Source of the DNA: Sphingomonas sp.
Lineage (GTDB): Bacteria > Pseudomonadota > Alphaproteobacteria > Sphingomonadales > Sphingomonadaceae
Assembly (NCBI GenBank): GCA_017849555.1
Contig: JAFIGU010000047.1
Coordinates: forward strand, 1-64,000
Reading direction: 5' to 3'
Length of the DNA stretch: 64,000 nucleotides
Part shown: positions 22,112-30,047 of the stretch, piece after piece
Layout of the letters: each line of letters begins with the position of its first letter
Position numbering within the stretch: position 1 is the first letter of the stretch
Translations under genes and position numbers: made by a program
The notes under the pieces: generated by a model
Seen by the model: only the letters and a program-made list of their open reading frames with translations
What the model was told of the DNA's origin: nothing
The model's database searches: none

Positions 22112-22138
22112 TTGGCACTCGAAGAAGCCGAGTGCCAG
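22112..22138 (-). promoter_or_regulatory. CIRCE operator (HrcA binding site) of groESL
   Basis: ttggcactc, 9 bases, gagtgccag. This matches the CIRCE consensus TTAGCACTC-N9-GAGTGCTAA at 14 of 18 arm positions, with the two arms complementary to each other. It sits between the likely -10 box and the groES start, about 36 bases before the ATG, so HrcA repression that is lifted by heat is expected. Confidence 0.88.
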
Positions 22139-22145
22139 CGCCGCG

Positions 22146-22174
22146 CATATGTGGGTCGGCCCAGCCCCGGTCAA
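22146..22174 (-). promoter_or_regulatory. Likely sigma-70 type promoter of groESL
   Basis: On the minus strand ttgacc (22174-22169) and catatg (22151-22146) are separated by 17 bases. The -10 box is followed closely by the CIRCE operator, as expected for HrcA-regulated heat-shock promoters. Confidence 0.6.
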
Positions 22175-22204
22175 TGGCGAGGCGTACAAAAAATTTGTGA
22201 CGGT

Positions 22205-23608
22205 TTAGCGCGCGGCCGTCAGCCCGAGCCGGTCGCGCGCGCTCCAGCGCCACATCAGCAGGATCGAAACGACCAGCAATCCGGCCGCCAGCCCCATCCA
22301 GATGCCGACCCCGGCAAGCGGGGTGCGGAAGCCCAAAACGATCGCAGTGCCGAAGCCGACCACCCAATAGCCGAACAGCGCGACCAGCATCGGCACGCGC
22401 GTATCCTGCAGCCCGCGCAGGTTCGCCGCCGCCACCACCTGGATGCCGTCGACGAGCTGGAACACCGCCGCCACCGCGAGATAGCTCACCGCGAGATGCA
22501 CCACCGGGGCGTTGAGCGGGTTGCCGAGATCGAGATAGGCGCTGACCAGCAGCCGCGGCGCGACCCACATCGTGAGTGCGCTGATCGCCATCGAGCCGGT
22601 GCCGACCGCGAGCGCGATCCGCCCGGCGCGGCGGATCCACTCGCTGTTGCGCGCGCCATAGCCCATGCCGACACGGATCGTCGCCGCCTGCGCGATCCCG
22701 AGCGGCACCTGGAAGGTCAGCGAGGCGATGTTGAGCGCGACGGCATGCGCCGCGACCTCCTTGACCCCGAGCACCCCCATCAGCAGCGAGGCGCCGCCGA
22801 ACAGCGCGCCCTCCGCCATCCAGGTAAGCGAGATCGGCAAGCCGAGCCGGACGATCTCGCGGAAGCGCGACCATTCGCTCCGCCACCAGCGCCCGAACAG
22901 GCGATAGCGCCGCAGCCGGCGATCGAAATGCAGGATCAGCCAATAAGCAATCGCCATCAGCGACAGGCTGAGCACGCTCGCCAGCGCCGATCCTTCGAGC
23001 CCGAGCCGGGGGAAGCCGGCATTGCCGAACACCAGGCACCAATTGGCGACGATGCTGAACGCCAGCGCCATCCCTGTCACGCCGAACGCCCAGCCCGGGC
23101 GGCCGAGCGCGGCGGCGCTGGTGCGCATCACCCCGGCGGCGACCGCCGGGAAGGTGCCGAGCAGGATGATATGCAGGAAATGACCCGAGCGCCGCGCGAC
23201 CGCCGGATCCTGATCGGCGAGCAGCAGCAGCCGCTCGCCGTTCCACAGGATGATCATCACGACGATCGCCGCGGCGGCGCCGACCCATAAGGCCATGCGG
23301 AAGCTGCGCCGCACCTCGCGCACCGCATGTTTGCGCCGGCCGAGCTCGGCCGCGATCAGCGGCGAGGCCGCGGTCGTCAGCCCGATCGTCGAATACATCA
23401 GCAGGTTGAACATGAACACGCCGAGCGTCGCCGCCGCCAGCTCGACCGTGCCGAGCCGCGCGACGAAGATCACGTCGACCGCCGCCACCGCCATCTGCAG
23501 CAGGTTCGCGCCGACCAGCGGCCCGGCGAGCGTGAGCAGCGCGCGCAATTCCGCTCGCGCCGTCGCGGGAGCAGAGCCGGTGAGCGGCGCAAGGGTTTCG
23601 GCGGTCAT
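22205..23608 (-). CDS. MATE family efflux transporter
   Basis: Probable Na+ or H+ driven exporter of drugs or metabolites in the inner membrane. The 467-residue protein has about 12 membrane helices in two similar halves. Visible are the family features [19 protein letters not shown] and [20 protein letters not shown] near the N-terminus, [19 protein letters not shown] at the start of the second half, and [20 protein letters not shown]. The ATG at 23608 (MTAETLAPL) is chosen over an upstream ATG at 23665 because helix 1 begins soon after it. Neither has a strong ribosome binding site. Substrate unknown. Confidence 0.85.
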   Translation of the reverse strand: MTAETLAPLTGSAPATARAELRALLTLAGPLVGANLLQMAVAAVDVIFVARLGTVELAAATLGVFMFNLLMYSTIGLTTAASPLIAAELGRRKHAVREVRRSFRMALWVGAAAAIVVMIILWNGERLLLLADQDPAVARRSGHFLHIILLGTFPAVAAGVMRTSAAALGRPGWAFGVTGMALAFSIVANWCLVFGNAGFPRLGLEGSALASVLSLSLMAIAYWLILHFDRRLRRYRLFGRWWRSEWSRFREIVRLGLPISLTWMAEGALFGGASLLMGVLGVKEVAAHAVALNIASLTFQVPLGIAQAATIRVGMGYGARNSEWIRRAGRIALAVGTGSMAISALTMWVAPRLLVSAYLDLGNPLNAPVVHLAVSYLAVAAVFQLVDGIQVVAAANLRGLQDTRVPMLVALFGYWVVGFGTAIVLGFRTPLAGVGIWMGLAAGLLVVSILLMWRWSARDRLGLTAAR

Positions 23609-23765
23609 GACGGTGCGACTTTGCGGTTCTCGGGGTGGAACGAACGCCGGGTCGCACGCCAGCACGGCCTCCTCGGGTGGCCGTACGCTCGTCTAACCCT
23701 TGCGCATTACACTGGCAAGACCGCCGCTAAGATTATGACTTAATTTGGAAATATCGGAGCCTATC

Positions 23766-23804
23766 CCCCCCTCTTCTCCCCACCCTCGTTAAGGGAGGGG
23801 AGAA
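23766..23804. repeat. GGGAGGGG-type palindrome
   Basis: Arms ctcttctccccaccct and aagggaggggagaa lie between the MATE gene and the small lipoprotein gene. Confidence 0.6.
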
Positions 23805-23825
23805 AATGGATTACCCCGAGGAAGC

Positions 23826-24158
23826 CTAACGCCCGTCGGGCCGGCTCGTCACGATCGCGACCCCGCCCTTTTTGATCGAGACGAGATGCTCGACGCCGTC
23901 GTCGCATTTCGCGCGCCACGTCGGGACGCCATTCTCGTCGCCGACGCGGACCGCGTCGATCACGTCCTGACACGACAGCCCCGCATCGCGGATCGCGCGC
24001 ATGAACACGCCCCATTGCTGCCCCGGCGGCAGTTTTTCGACGATCGCGCCGGTATCCTGCAGATTGGCGGCCGCAGCGGCGTGGTTATCGGATGCCCCCG
24101 AATGGCCCGAACAGGCGCCAAGCAGCGCGACGAGCGGGAAGACGATTATCGCTTTCAT
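23826..24158 (-). CDS. Small lipoprotein of unknown function
   Basis: The 110-residue product starts MKAIIVFPLVALLGACSGHSG, a type II signal peptide with lipobox LLGAC (Cys16). The mature part is polar: it has a segment PPGQQWGVFMRAIRDAGLSCQDV, two Cys (one in LSCQDV, one in RAKCDDG) that could form a disulfide, and GVPTWRAKCDDGVEHLVSIK. I do not recognise a family. The first 74 bases overlap the 3' end of the upstream membrane protein gene, which indicates co-transcription. Confidence 0.75.
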   Translation of the reverse strand: MKAIIVFPLVALLGACSGHSGASDNHAAAAANLQDTGAIVEKLPPGQQWGVFMRAIRDAGLSCQDVIDAVRVGDENGVPTWRAKCDDGVEHLVSIKKGGVAIVTSRPDGR

Positions 24159-25617
24159 CTGTCCTTCTCCGGTGACGTTCCTTGAGCGAATCTAGGAAAT
24201 CGGGCGCGCAGGCGCAACCGAGCAGCAGGAGGAACGGGGTCAGGAATTCGCGATGCCGCTCGCCGAATTCGAACCAGATGTTGAACAGCGCAAGCTGGAT
24301 CAGACATGCCGCGACGAGCAATGCCACAGCGCCACGCGGCCGGCGCCACAAGGCAAGCGCCGCCGTACCGATCAACAAGAGGTGCGTCGCCTGCGCCACC
24401 GGGAACAAGGATTGCGCAAGCCGCGGCGACGGGGCGGGACGCATATCGCCGAGCCGCGCGACCTCCGCCTGCGCGATCGCCATCGCGCGGAAGAACTTCT
24501 GCAGCGTCAGGCGGACGAACCCGGCCGGGTTCTGCTCGATCCAATGCCAGGCCATCGCCGCCAGCGTCCGCGAATAAGCGAGTTCGGGTATCCCGCGCAG
24601 CGCGGCGGGTGCGGCGATCCAATTGCCCGTCGCATCGGGGTTGTTGCCGATCCACAAGCTTATCCCGCCGGCCGAGGTCAGCGGGATGAAGGTGTGGAAC
24701 GCCAGCCAGTTGCGTATCCACCACGGCAGCATCAGCAAGGCCGCGACGATCGCCCCGCCGCTCGCCGCGCGGATCAGCGCCGGCGGGGTCCGCCACATCA
24801 GCAGCAGCCCGAGAATCGCGGACAGCGGCGCGAGCGCGGGCTGGGTCAGCGCGAGCAGCCCGCTCGCCACCCCGATCAGCGCGATCACGCGGCGATCGGC
24901 GCGCACCCGCGCGCGCAGCCAGGCATGCGCGAGCGCGAGGACGAGCAGCGCGACCAGCCCTTCCTTCTGCGCCAGCGGCGACGACAGGAGCACGCTCGGC
25001 CAGATCATATAGAGCCACGCCGCCGCGCGCCCCGCCCCGGCGTGTCCGGTCCGTTGCCCGAGCCGCGCGACCAGCAGCGCCGCGGCCCCGTCGATCAGCA
25101 GGTTGAGCGCGCACAAGGCGCCGGTCGCGAGCCCGAAGGCACCGTACCACCCCGCCAGCACGAGCGGATAGAGCGGCGGATAGAGCGCGCGCACCGTCTC
25201 GCCGATAAACGGCTCGTGCACCTGCAGGCCGTGCCCGTGGGACAGGCTATAGGCGAGCAACGGGTAGAATAAGGCGTCGCCGCCCGGAACGCGATCGAGG
25301 CACGGGATCGCGACCCCGATCCGCAACCCGGCGGTGACGAGCAAGAGCACCAGCCACGTCCGCCCCGCGGGGCGGCGCGCGAACAACGGGATCGCCAGCG
25401 CCGCGGCCGCCAGCCATAATGCCAGCACCAGCAGCGCCGCCGCGTCGATGCCGCCCCAATGCCGTATCAGCCCGGGCACGGAATAGAGCCCGTAGAGGGT
25501 GACAACCGCCATCAGCACCGCGATCGCGCGGCCGCCGCCGCCCCCCGCCGCCGTCGCGAACGGCAGCGGCGAGTGGGCGGCAGGCGTCCCGAACGATGCT
25601 TTTCCGACGCTGTTCAT
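24085..25617 (-). CDS. Polytopic glycosyltransferase-like membrane protein (GT39/ArnT type)
   Basis: About 510 residues with roughly 11 membrane helices. An acidic periplasmic loop after the second or third helix (CLDRVPGGDALFYPLLAYSLSHGHG) resembles the GT-C D-x-D/D-D motif, followed by ALYPPLYPLVLAG. A long periplasmic section, GGISLWIGNNPDATGNWIAAP, matches dolichyl-phosphate-mannose-type families. The C-terminus (DFLDSLKERHRRRTDESDNR onward) runs through the start region of the downstream lipoprotein in another frame, giving an unusual hydrophilic tail. The ATG at 25617 is preferred to the one at 25659. Substrate unknown. Confidence 0.7.
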   Translation of the reverse strand: MNSVGKASFGTPAAHSPLPFATAAGGGGGRAIAVLMAVVTLYGLYSVPGLIRHWGGIDAAALLVLALWLAAAALAIPLFARRPAGRTWLVLLLVTAGLRIGVAIPCLDRVPGGDALFYPLLAYSLSHGHGLQVHEPFIGETVRALYPPLYPLVLAGWYGAFGLATGALCALNLLIDGAAALLVARLGQRTGHAGAGRAAAWLYMIWPSVLLSSPLAQKEGLVALLVLALAHAWLRARVRADRRVIALIGVASGLLALTQPALAPLSAILGLLLMWRTPPALIRAASGGAIVAALLMLPWWIRNWLAFHTFIPLTSAGGISLWIGNNPDATGNWIAAPAALRGIPELAYSRTLAAMAWHWIEQNPAGFVRLTLQKFFRAMAIAQAEVARLGDMRPAPSPRLAQSLFPVAQATHLLLIGTAALALWRRPRGAVALLVAACLIQLALFNIWFEFGERHREFLTPFLLLLGCACAPDFLDSLKERHRRRTDESDNRLPARRAAWRLFGPFGGIR

Positions 25618-25747
25618 GCTCGACACCGGTAAAACTTTGTAAGCGATCCCTAAGGTCACAAAGGCCGGTCAGCGCAACAACGTGGCGCTGCGGCGGAATC
25701 CCGCCTGTGCGGTTATGACACAGGTTAGGCCCGGAAATGCTGGGGTT

Positions 25748-25761
25748 TTGATCTGGATCAA
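25748..25761. promoter_or_regulatory. FNR/FixK box
   Basis: ttgatctggatcaa is a perfect match to the TTGAT-N4-ATCAA recognition sequence of FNR-type regulators. It lies 64 bases before the small membrane protein start and about 220 bases before the Fnr-type regulator, which suggests auto-control under low oxygen. Confidence 0.9.
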
Positions 25762-25825
25762 GGCCCGGCGGCACCCTCTCGCCCGATCGTCCGGGGACAA
25801 GGCAAGATCGCCGCGGGAGCTCCAA

Positions 25826-25936
25826 ATGTCCTTCACCGAACACTGGTTTCTCTATTTGTCGATCGGCGCCTGCATCGCCTTCTCGCTCGCGGTGGGCTAT
25901 GTCTCGATCGAAGATAGCATACGCCGGGGCGATTGA
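25826..25936 (+). CDS. 36-residue membrane microprotein
   Basis: MSFTEHWFLYLSIG... continues with ACIAFSLAVGYVSIEDSI and ends RRGD. It predicts one transmembrane helix (about residues 8-27) with a charged cytoplasmic tail. A gggagc ribosome binding site lies at 25815-25820. It sits between a perfect FNR box and the regulator gene. It resembles the size class of respiratory-oxidase small subunits, but I cannot name a family. The upstream ATG at 25682 in the same frame would add a non-membrane stretch overlapping the FNR box and is rejected. Confidence 0.7.
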   Translation: MSFTEHWFLYLSIGACIAFSLAVGYVSIEDSIRRGD

Positions 25937-25979
25937 TCGCTCCTTCGCGCAGCGGGTTCGACGCAGGGGGTTCGACATT

Positions 25980-26723
25980 GTGCTGAGCAACACGCACATT
26001 GCGGTGAATTTGCCCCCGCCGGCACGCGAGTGTCAGCGCTGTCTCAACTGTGCCGTGCGGAACAAGACGCTGTGCGCCAGCATCAGCGACGAGCGGCTGG
26101 CGATCCTCAGCGCGCTCGGCCGGCGCTGGCGGGTGTCGGCGGGTCAGGTCGTCACCTGGGCGGGGGACGCCAACAGCCATTGCGCCAATGTCATCTCGGG
26201 CGCGCTGAAGGTTTCCGCCTCCACCGCCGACGGGCGCGAACAGATCGTCGGCCTGTTGTTCGCGGGGGATTTCCTCGGGCAATTGTTCGTCAACGAAGCC
26301 TCGCTCACCGTCACCGCGCTGACCGATACCGATCTGTGCGCCTTTCCCCGCGCCGATTTCGAGCGCGCGCTGGCCAGTTATCCGCGAATGGAGCGGCTGC
26401 TCCTCGAACGCACGATGGCCTCGCTGCATGAAGCGCAGGAGCGGATGCTGTCGCTGGGCCGCAAGGATGCGCGCGAACGCGTGGCGGACTTCCTGCTCGA
26501 TCTCGCGCGGCGGACCGGCATGTGCGGCGCGGCGGGCGAGATCCGCGTGCTGATCCCGATCAGCCGCGGCGAGATGGCCGGCTTCCTCGGGCTGACGATC
26601 GAGACGATCAGCCGGCAGCTCACCCGGCTCAAGAGCGATCGCGTCATCGATTTCTCGCGCGGCGAGCGCGAATGCGTGATCCTCAATTCGGCGGTGCTCG
26701 AAGCGATCGTCAATCCGGCGTGA
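25980..26723 (+). CDS. Crp/Fnr-family oxygen-sensing regulator
   Basis: Likely a [4Fe-4S] anaerobic regulator of the FNR/FnrL type. From the GTG at 25980 (preceded by aggggg) the product has 247 residues. Cysteines lie at 18, 21, 24 and 32 (ECQRCLNCAVRNKTLC), and a further Cys120 in LTDTDLCAFP matches the position of E. coli FNR Cys122. The cyclic-nucleotide-binding-like core follows, with a dimer helix, and then the helix-turn-helix GEMAGFLGLTIETISRQLTR, whose E-x-x-S-R residues contact TTGAT. An upstream ATG at 25899 would overlap the microprotein and is less likely. Confidence 0.88.
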   Translation: MLSNTHIAVNLPPPARECQRCLNCAVRNKTLCASISDERLAILSALGRRWRVSAGQVVTWAGDANSHCANVISGALKVSASTADGREQIVGLLFAGDFLGQLFVNEASLTVTALTDTDLCAFPRADFERALASYPRMERLLLERTMASLHEAQERMLSLGRKDARERVADFLLDLARRTGMCGAAGEIRVLIPISRGEMAGFLGLTIETISRQLTRLKSDRVIDFSRGERECVILNSAVLEAIVNPA

Positions 26724-27177
26724 CATCCGCGCGGCGCGCGGCGGCGAGCCAGCTTTCCTTCAATGCGATCGCGCGCCGGCATCCGTCGAAGAAACAGCGC
26801 AGCATATAAGCGAGTTGCCCCGCCTGCGCATCGGGCAGCGGGCCGAGGCGATCGCGCAATGCCGTCACCAGATCGTCGCCGTGCGCGGCATCGAGCGCAT
26901 GCATCTCGCGCAGCCCCGCCAGCGCGGCCGCATCGGGACGCGCCCCCGCCGGCAAGCGCGCGACGACCCGCTCGGCGCGCGCGAAATGGACGGTGGTGAT
27001 GCCGGTCACCCGCGCGCACAACCGGCGGATCGCGGCGGAGGGCGGAAGCGCGGGCAGACCATCCGCCAGCGCCTCCAGATCGCAGCATAAAGCCCGCTGG
27101 ATGACATGATCGTCTTCGATCGTATCCGGCGTCGGCTCGACAAGCGCGAGCTGCGATCGATCGGTAGGTGCGGCCAT
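26710..27177 (-). CDS. Uncharacterised helical protein downstream of an FNR-like box
   Basis: 155 residues, Ala/Leu/Arg/Asp-rich and predicted all-helical, with no membrane segment. It contains scattered His/Glu/Asp residues (IEDDHVIQRALC, TTVHFARAERVV, MHALDAAHGDDLVTAL, MLRCFFDGCRRAIALKE) that loosely recall hemerythrin-like four-helix proteins, but the ligand spacing is not canonical, so I do not assign that function. Its 3' end overlaps the fnr 3' end by 14 bases in the opposite orientation. The FNR-like box at 27234-27247 lies 57 bases before its start, so it may belong to the low-oxygen regulon. Confidence 0.6.
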   Translation of the reverse strand: MAAPTDRSQLALVEPTPDTIEDDHVIQRALCCDLEALADGLPALPPSAAIRRLCARVTGITTVHFARAERVVARLPAGARPDAAALAGLREMHALDAAHGDDLVTALRDRLGPLPDAQAGQLAYMLRCFFDGCRRAIALKESWLAAARRADVTPD

Positions 27178-27233
27178 CGCTCCTTTTCCCGGCGGCAGAC
27201 CGGGGCAGCGTGCCGGCGCCGGTCGCGGGCGCT

Positions 27234-27247
27234 TTGATCATCGTCAA
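27234..27247. promoter_or_regulatory. FNR-like box (one mismatch)
   Basis: ttgatcatcgtcaa fits TTGAT-N4-GTCAA, a common FNR/FixK variant with RTCAA. It lies in the short intergenic region before the uncharacterised helical protein gene (minus strand) and downstream of sodC. A second partner for the helical gene is therefore anaerobic control. Confidence 0.6.
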
Positions 27248-27330
27248 AGCGCCGCGACGAACGGCACCAAAACCACGCCGGGTTCCGCGAAAGCAGGGAC
27301 CCCGGGCGGCGAGCGCGCCCGCAGCGCCCG

Positions 27331-27870
27331 TCAGCTCGGCTGGAACACCCCGCAGGCGATCCGCGCGCCGCTGTTGCCGGAGGGGTCGGTCGCCAGATCG
27401 TCGGGATTGGCGTGGATCACCAGCGCCGCGCCGTCGGTATCGAGCAGCCCGGCCATCGTCGCGCCGGGAATGACCGCGGCGACGGTGCCGCGTCCGCCCG
27501 AATCGATCACCAGATTGGGCATGTCGCCCTCGTGCGGCCCCTGCGGGTTCATCGACCCGTGCTTCTTCATCAGCGGGTTCCAATGCCCGCCCGCCGTCTC
27601 GAACCCCGGCGGGTCGCAGCGTCCGGTGGTGTGGATATGCGCGCCATGCGTTCCCGGCGGCAGCGCCTTGGCGTCGACGGTGACGCGCAGCCCGCCCGCC
27701 ACTTCGGTCGCGGTGGCGCGGCCGACGTCGGCGCCACTCGCCGAATGAAGCGCGGCAACGGCGCGCGCGCCGCCCGCGACCGGGGTGCCGGCCGACACGC
27801 CGCCGTCGTCGCGGCACGCCATCAGCGCGAGCGCGCCGGCCCCGATCATCATCACCGTCGTGACACGCAT
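27331..27870 (-). CDS. sodC: Superoxide dismutase [Cu-Zn], lipoprotein type
   Basis: Periplasmic superoxide-detoxifying enzyme. The 179-residue product starts MRVTTVMMIGAGALALMACR, a lipoprotein signal with Cys19 in ALMAC. The metal ligands are visible in THGAHIHTTGRCD (Cu ligands), GGHWNPLMKKHG and GSMNPQGPHEGDMPN (Zn loop), and ALVIHANPDDL. The disulfide cysteines are in GRCDPPG and RIACGVF. It sits among FNR-linked genes, consistent with oxygen-stress management. Confidence 0.93.
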   Translation of the reverse strand: MRVTTVMMIGAGALALMACRDDGGVSAGTPVAGGARAVAALHSASGADVGRATATEVAGGLRVTVDAKALPPGTHGAHIHTTGRCDPPGFETAGGHWNPLMKKHGSMNPQGPHEGDMPNLVIDSGGRGTVAAVIPGATMAGLLDTDGAALVIHANPDDLATDPSGNSGARIACGVFQPS

Positions 27871-27936
27871 CTTTCTTCTCCCTTTATCCGCTCGGGCGAA
27901 CCAATCATCGACTCTGTCGCGGGTTCCGCGATGCGC

Positions 27937-28815
27937 TCAATCCCGTCCACGGGCAATCAATTGCGCGAGCCGGCGGCAATCGCCGCGCTGCTGCGCGATC
28001 GCGACGACCAGCACGACGTTGAGCACGGTCAGCTCGATCAGGAAGAACCAGATCGCCGACCCCGCGATCATGCTAAGGCCGAGCAGGATCGTGCGCGGAT
28101 TGGCGCCGAGCACCCCCGGCAACAGCAAGGTGCGCCGCCCCGTCTCGCGCGCCAGCCGCGCGATGCGCTGGCGCTCCGGAGGATCGGGCTCCGCGCTGGC
28201 GACCAGCGCGTTGACCGGCTCGGTCGCGCCGGTCAGCGCATGCGATACCGTGAGGTAGAAGCGCGCCAGCGCGCCGCCCACGCCGGTCGATTCAACCGCG
28301 CGGTTGTGCTGGATCCACGGCACGCCATAGGCCCAATATTGGTAGCTGCGGCGCGAGCTTTCGGCGAACACCGATTGCGCGATGCGCGACACCCCGGCGC
28401 CGACCACGATCGGCCACACCCACACGCCGAACATCTGCTGCAGCGCATAGCCGAGCAGCAGGTAGAGCACGGTATGCCCGCCATAATCGCACAGCCCGTC
28501 GACCACCTCGCCGCGCGGGCTGGCGCGCCCGGTCATCCGCGCAAGATCGCCGTCGGCCCCGTCGACGACATGCCACAGCAGATGCAGCGCAAAGCCGGTC
28601 GCGATCGCCCAGGGGGTGCCGACCAGCGCGTAGAGCACGCCCGTCGCGCAGACCATCGCCGCACCGAAAATCGACACCATATTCGGCGTCACCGGGGTCG
28701 CGGCCAGCGCGCGCGCCAGCCCGCGCGCCGCCGGGTGATAAACATTATGGTTGAGAAACCCTTGCAGTTCGCGCGGTTTTCCGGTCACGGTTTGCGGCAA
28801 TTCGATCGTCGCCAA
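27937..28815 (-). CDS. CDP-alcohol phosphatidyltransferase family protein
   Basis: Integral membrane enzyme that transfers an alcohol to a CDP-activated group. The CDP-AP motif D-x2-D-G-x2-A-R-x8-G-x3-D-x3-D is complete: DGADGDLARMTGRASPRG followed by EVVDGLCD. About six membrane helices follow. It sits divergently from inositol-3-phosphate synthase and a nucleotidyltransferase, so inositol phosphate or CDP-inositol is the likely partner. A TTG at 28815 (MATIELPQTV, aaggga ribosome binding site 8 bases before) is preferred; the longer ATG start at 28878 would run into the likely promoter of the divergent gene. Exact product not determinable. Confidence 0.8.
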   Translation of the reverse strand: MATIELPQTVTGKPRELQGFLNHNVYHPAARGLARALAATPVTPNMVSIFGAAMVCATGVLYALVGTPWAIATGFALHLLWHVVDGADGDLARMTGRASPRGEVVDGLCDYGGHTVLYLLLGYALQQMFGVWVWPIVVGAGVSRIAQSVFAESSRRSYQYWAYGVPWIQHNRAVESTGVGGALARFYLTVSHALTGATEPVNALVASAEPDPPERQRIARLARETGRRTLLLPGVLGANPRTILLGLSMIAGSAIWFFLIELTVLNVVLVVAIAQQRGDCRRLAQLIARGRD

Positions 28816-28937
28816 TGAGGGATTCCCTTCAAAACACCGTATAACGAATGCGTCATTTGCTTGACAGACGTGACGCATCTGTCACCACACTGCAATCGAG
28901 TTGTCATCCGTCGGTCTCTCCGACAAGCGGGGGTTGA

Positions 28938-30047
28938 ATGTCATCGATTAAGGTCGCCATCATCGGGGTAGGCAACTGCGCAAGCAGCCTGGTGCAAGGC
29001 AAGTATCATTACGCCAACAGCAATAAGCCGCACGGTCTGATCCACGAAGACGTGGGTGGCTACAAGGTCGGCGATATCGAATTCGTCGCCGCGTTCGACG
29101 TCGATTCGCGTAAGGTCGGGCTTGATCTCGGCGAGGCGATCTTCGCCAAGCCGAATTGCACCAAGGTGTTCCACGCCGAAGTGCCCAAGACCGGCACGAT
29201 CGTTCGCATGGGCGCCAAGCTGGACGGCGTTGCCGGCCATATGCTCACCGTGGCCAACGACCGCGGCTTCGAGGTGGACGACACGCCCGATTCGGATCGC
29301 GCGTCGATCGTCAGCACGCTGAAGGAATCGGGCGCCGAGGTTCTCGTCAACTTCCTGCCGGTCGGCAGCCAGGCGGCGACTGAATTTTACATGGAATGCG
29401 CGATCGAAGCGGGCCTCGCCGTGGTCAATTGCATGCCCGTGTTCATCGCTTCGCAGCCGGAATGGGAAGCGCGCTTCGCCAAGGCCGGGCTGCCGATCAT
29501 CGGCGACGATGTGAAGGCGCAGGTCGGCGCGACGATCGTTCACCGCGTCCTCTCGAACCTGTTCAAGAGCCGCGGCGTGACGATCGATCACACCTATCAG
29601 CTCAACACCGGCGGCAACACCGATTTCATGAACATGCTCGACCGCAATCGCCTGTCGAGCAAGAAGGAATCGAAAACCGAAGCGGTGCAGGCGGTGCTCG
29701 CCGAGCGGCTGGCGGACGAGAATATCCACGTCGGCCCGTCGGACTATATCCCCTGGCTGCACGACAATAAGCTCTGCTTCCTGCGGCTCGAGGGCAATCT
29801 GTTCGGCGACGTACCGATGAACCTCGAACTTCGTCTTTCGGTCGAAGACAGCCCGAATTCGGCCGCGGTGGTGGTGGATGCGATCCGCTGCTGCAAGCTC
29901 GCGCTCGATCGCGGCATCGCCGGCGCGCTGACCGGCCCGTCGTCATTCTTCTGCAAGCATCCGCCGGAACAATATACCGACGATGTCGCCGCGCAGATGA
30001 CCGACGATTTCATCCACGGCGACGCCGCGCGGCTCGCCGCCGAGTGA
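28938..30047 (+). CDS. Inositol-3-phosphate synthase (mycobacterial Ino1 type)
   Basis: Converts glucose 6-phosphate to myo-inositol 3-phosphate by an NAD+-dependent aldol cyclisation. The 369-residue length matches the short actinobacterial/alphaproteobacterial Ino1 family rather than the about 530-residue eukaryotic form. The N-terminus IKVAIIGVGNCASSLVQGKY is a Rossmann fold. Conserved segments include VVNCMPVFIASQPEW, GDDVKAQVGATIVHR, YQLNTGGNTDFMNM and the catalytic lysines KKESKTEAV. The GTGA junction (30044-30047) couples it to the nucleotidyltransferase. It provides L-myo-inositol phosphate for the neighbouring enzymes. Confidence 0.93.
   Translation: MSSIKVAIIGVGNCASSLVQGKYHYANSNKPHGLIHEDVGGYKVGDIEFVAAFDVDSRKVGLDLGEAIFAKPNCTKVFHAEVPKTGTIVRMGAKLDGVAGHMLTVANDRGFEVDDTPDSDRASIVSTLKESGAEVLVNFLPVGSQAATEFYMECAIEAGLAVVNCMPVFIASQPEWEARFAKAGLPIIGDDVKAQVGATIVHRVLSNLFKSRGVTIDHTYQLNTGGNTDFMNMLDRNRLSSKKESKTEAVQAVLAERLADENIHVGPSDYIPWLHDNKLCFLRLEGNLFGDVPMNLELRLSVEDSPNSAAVVVDAIRCCKLALDRGIAGALTGPSSFFCKHPPEQYTDDVAAQMTDDFIHGDAARLAAE

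Noticed and set aside
25682..25825. Upstream ATG extension of the membrane microprotein
   Set aside because: It would translate through the FNR box and lacks a ribosome binding site; the internal ATG at 25826 has one.
26710..27177. Hemerythrin annotation for the helical protein beside fnr
   Set aside because: His/Glu spacing does not match the H...HxxxE...HxxxH...HxxxxD ligand pattern.
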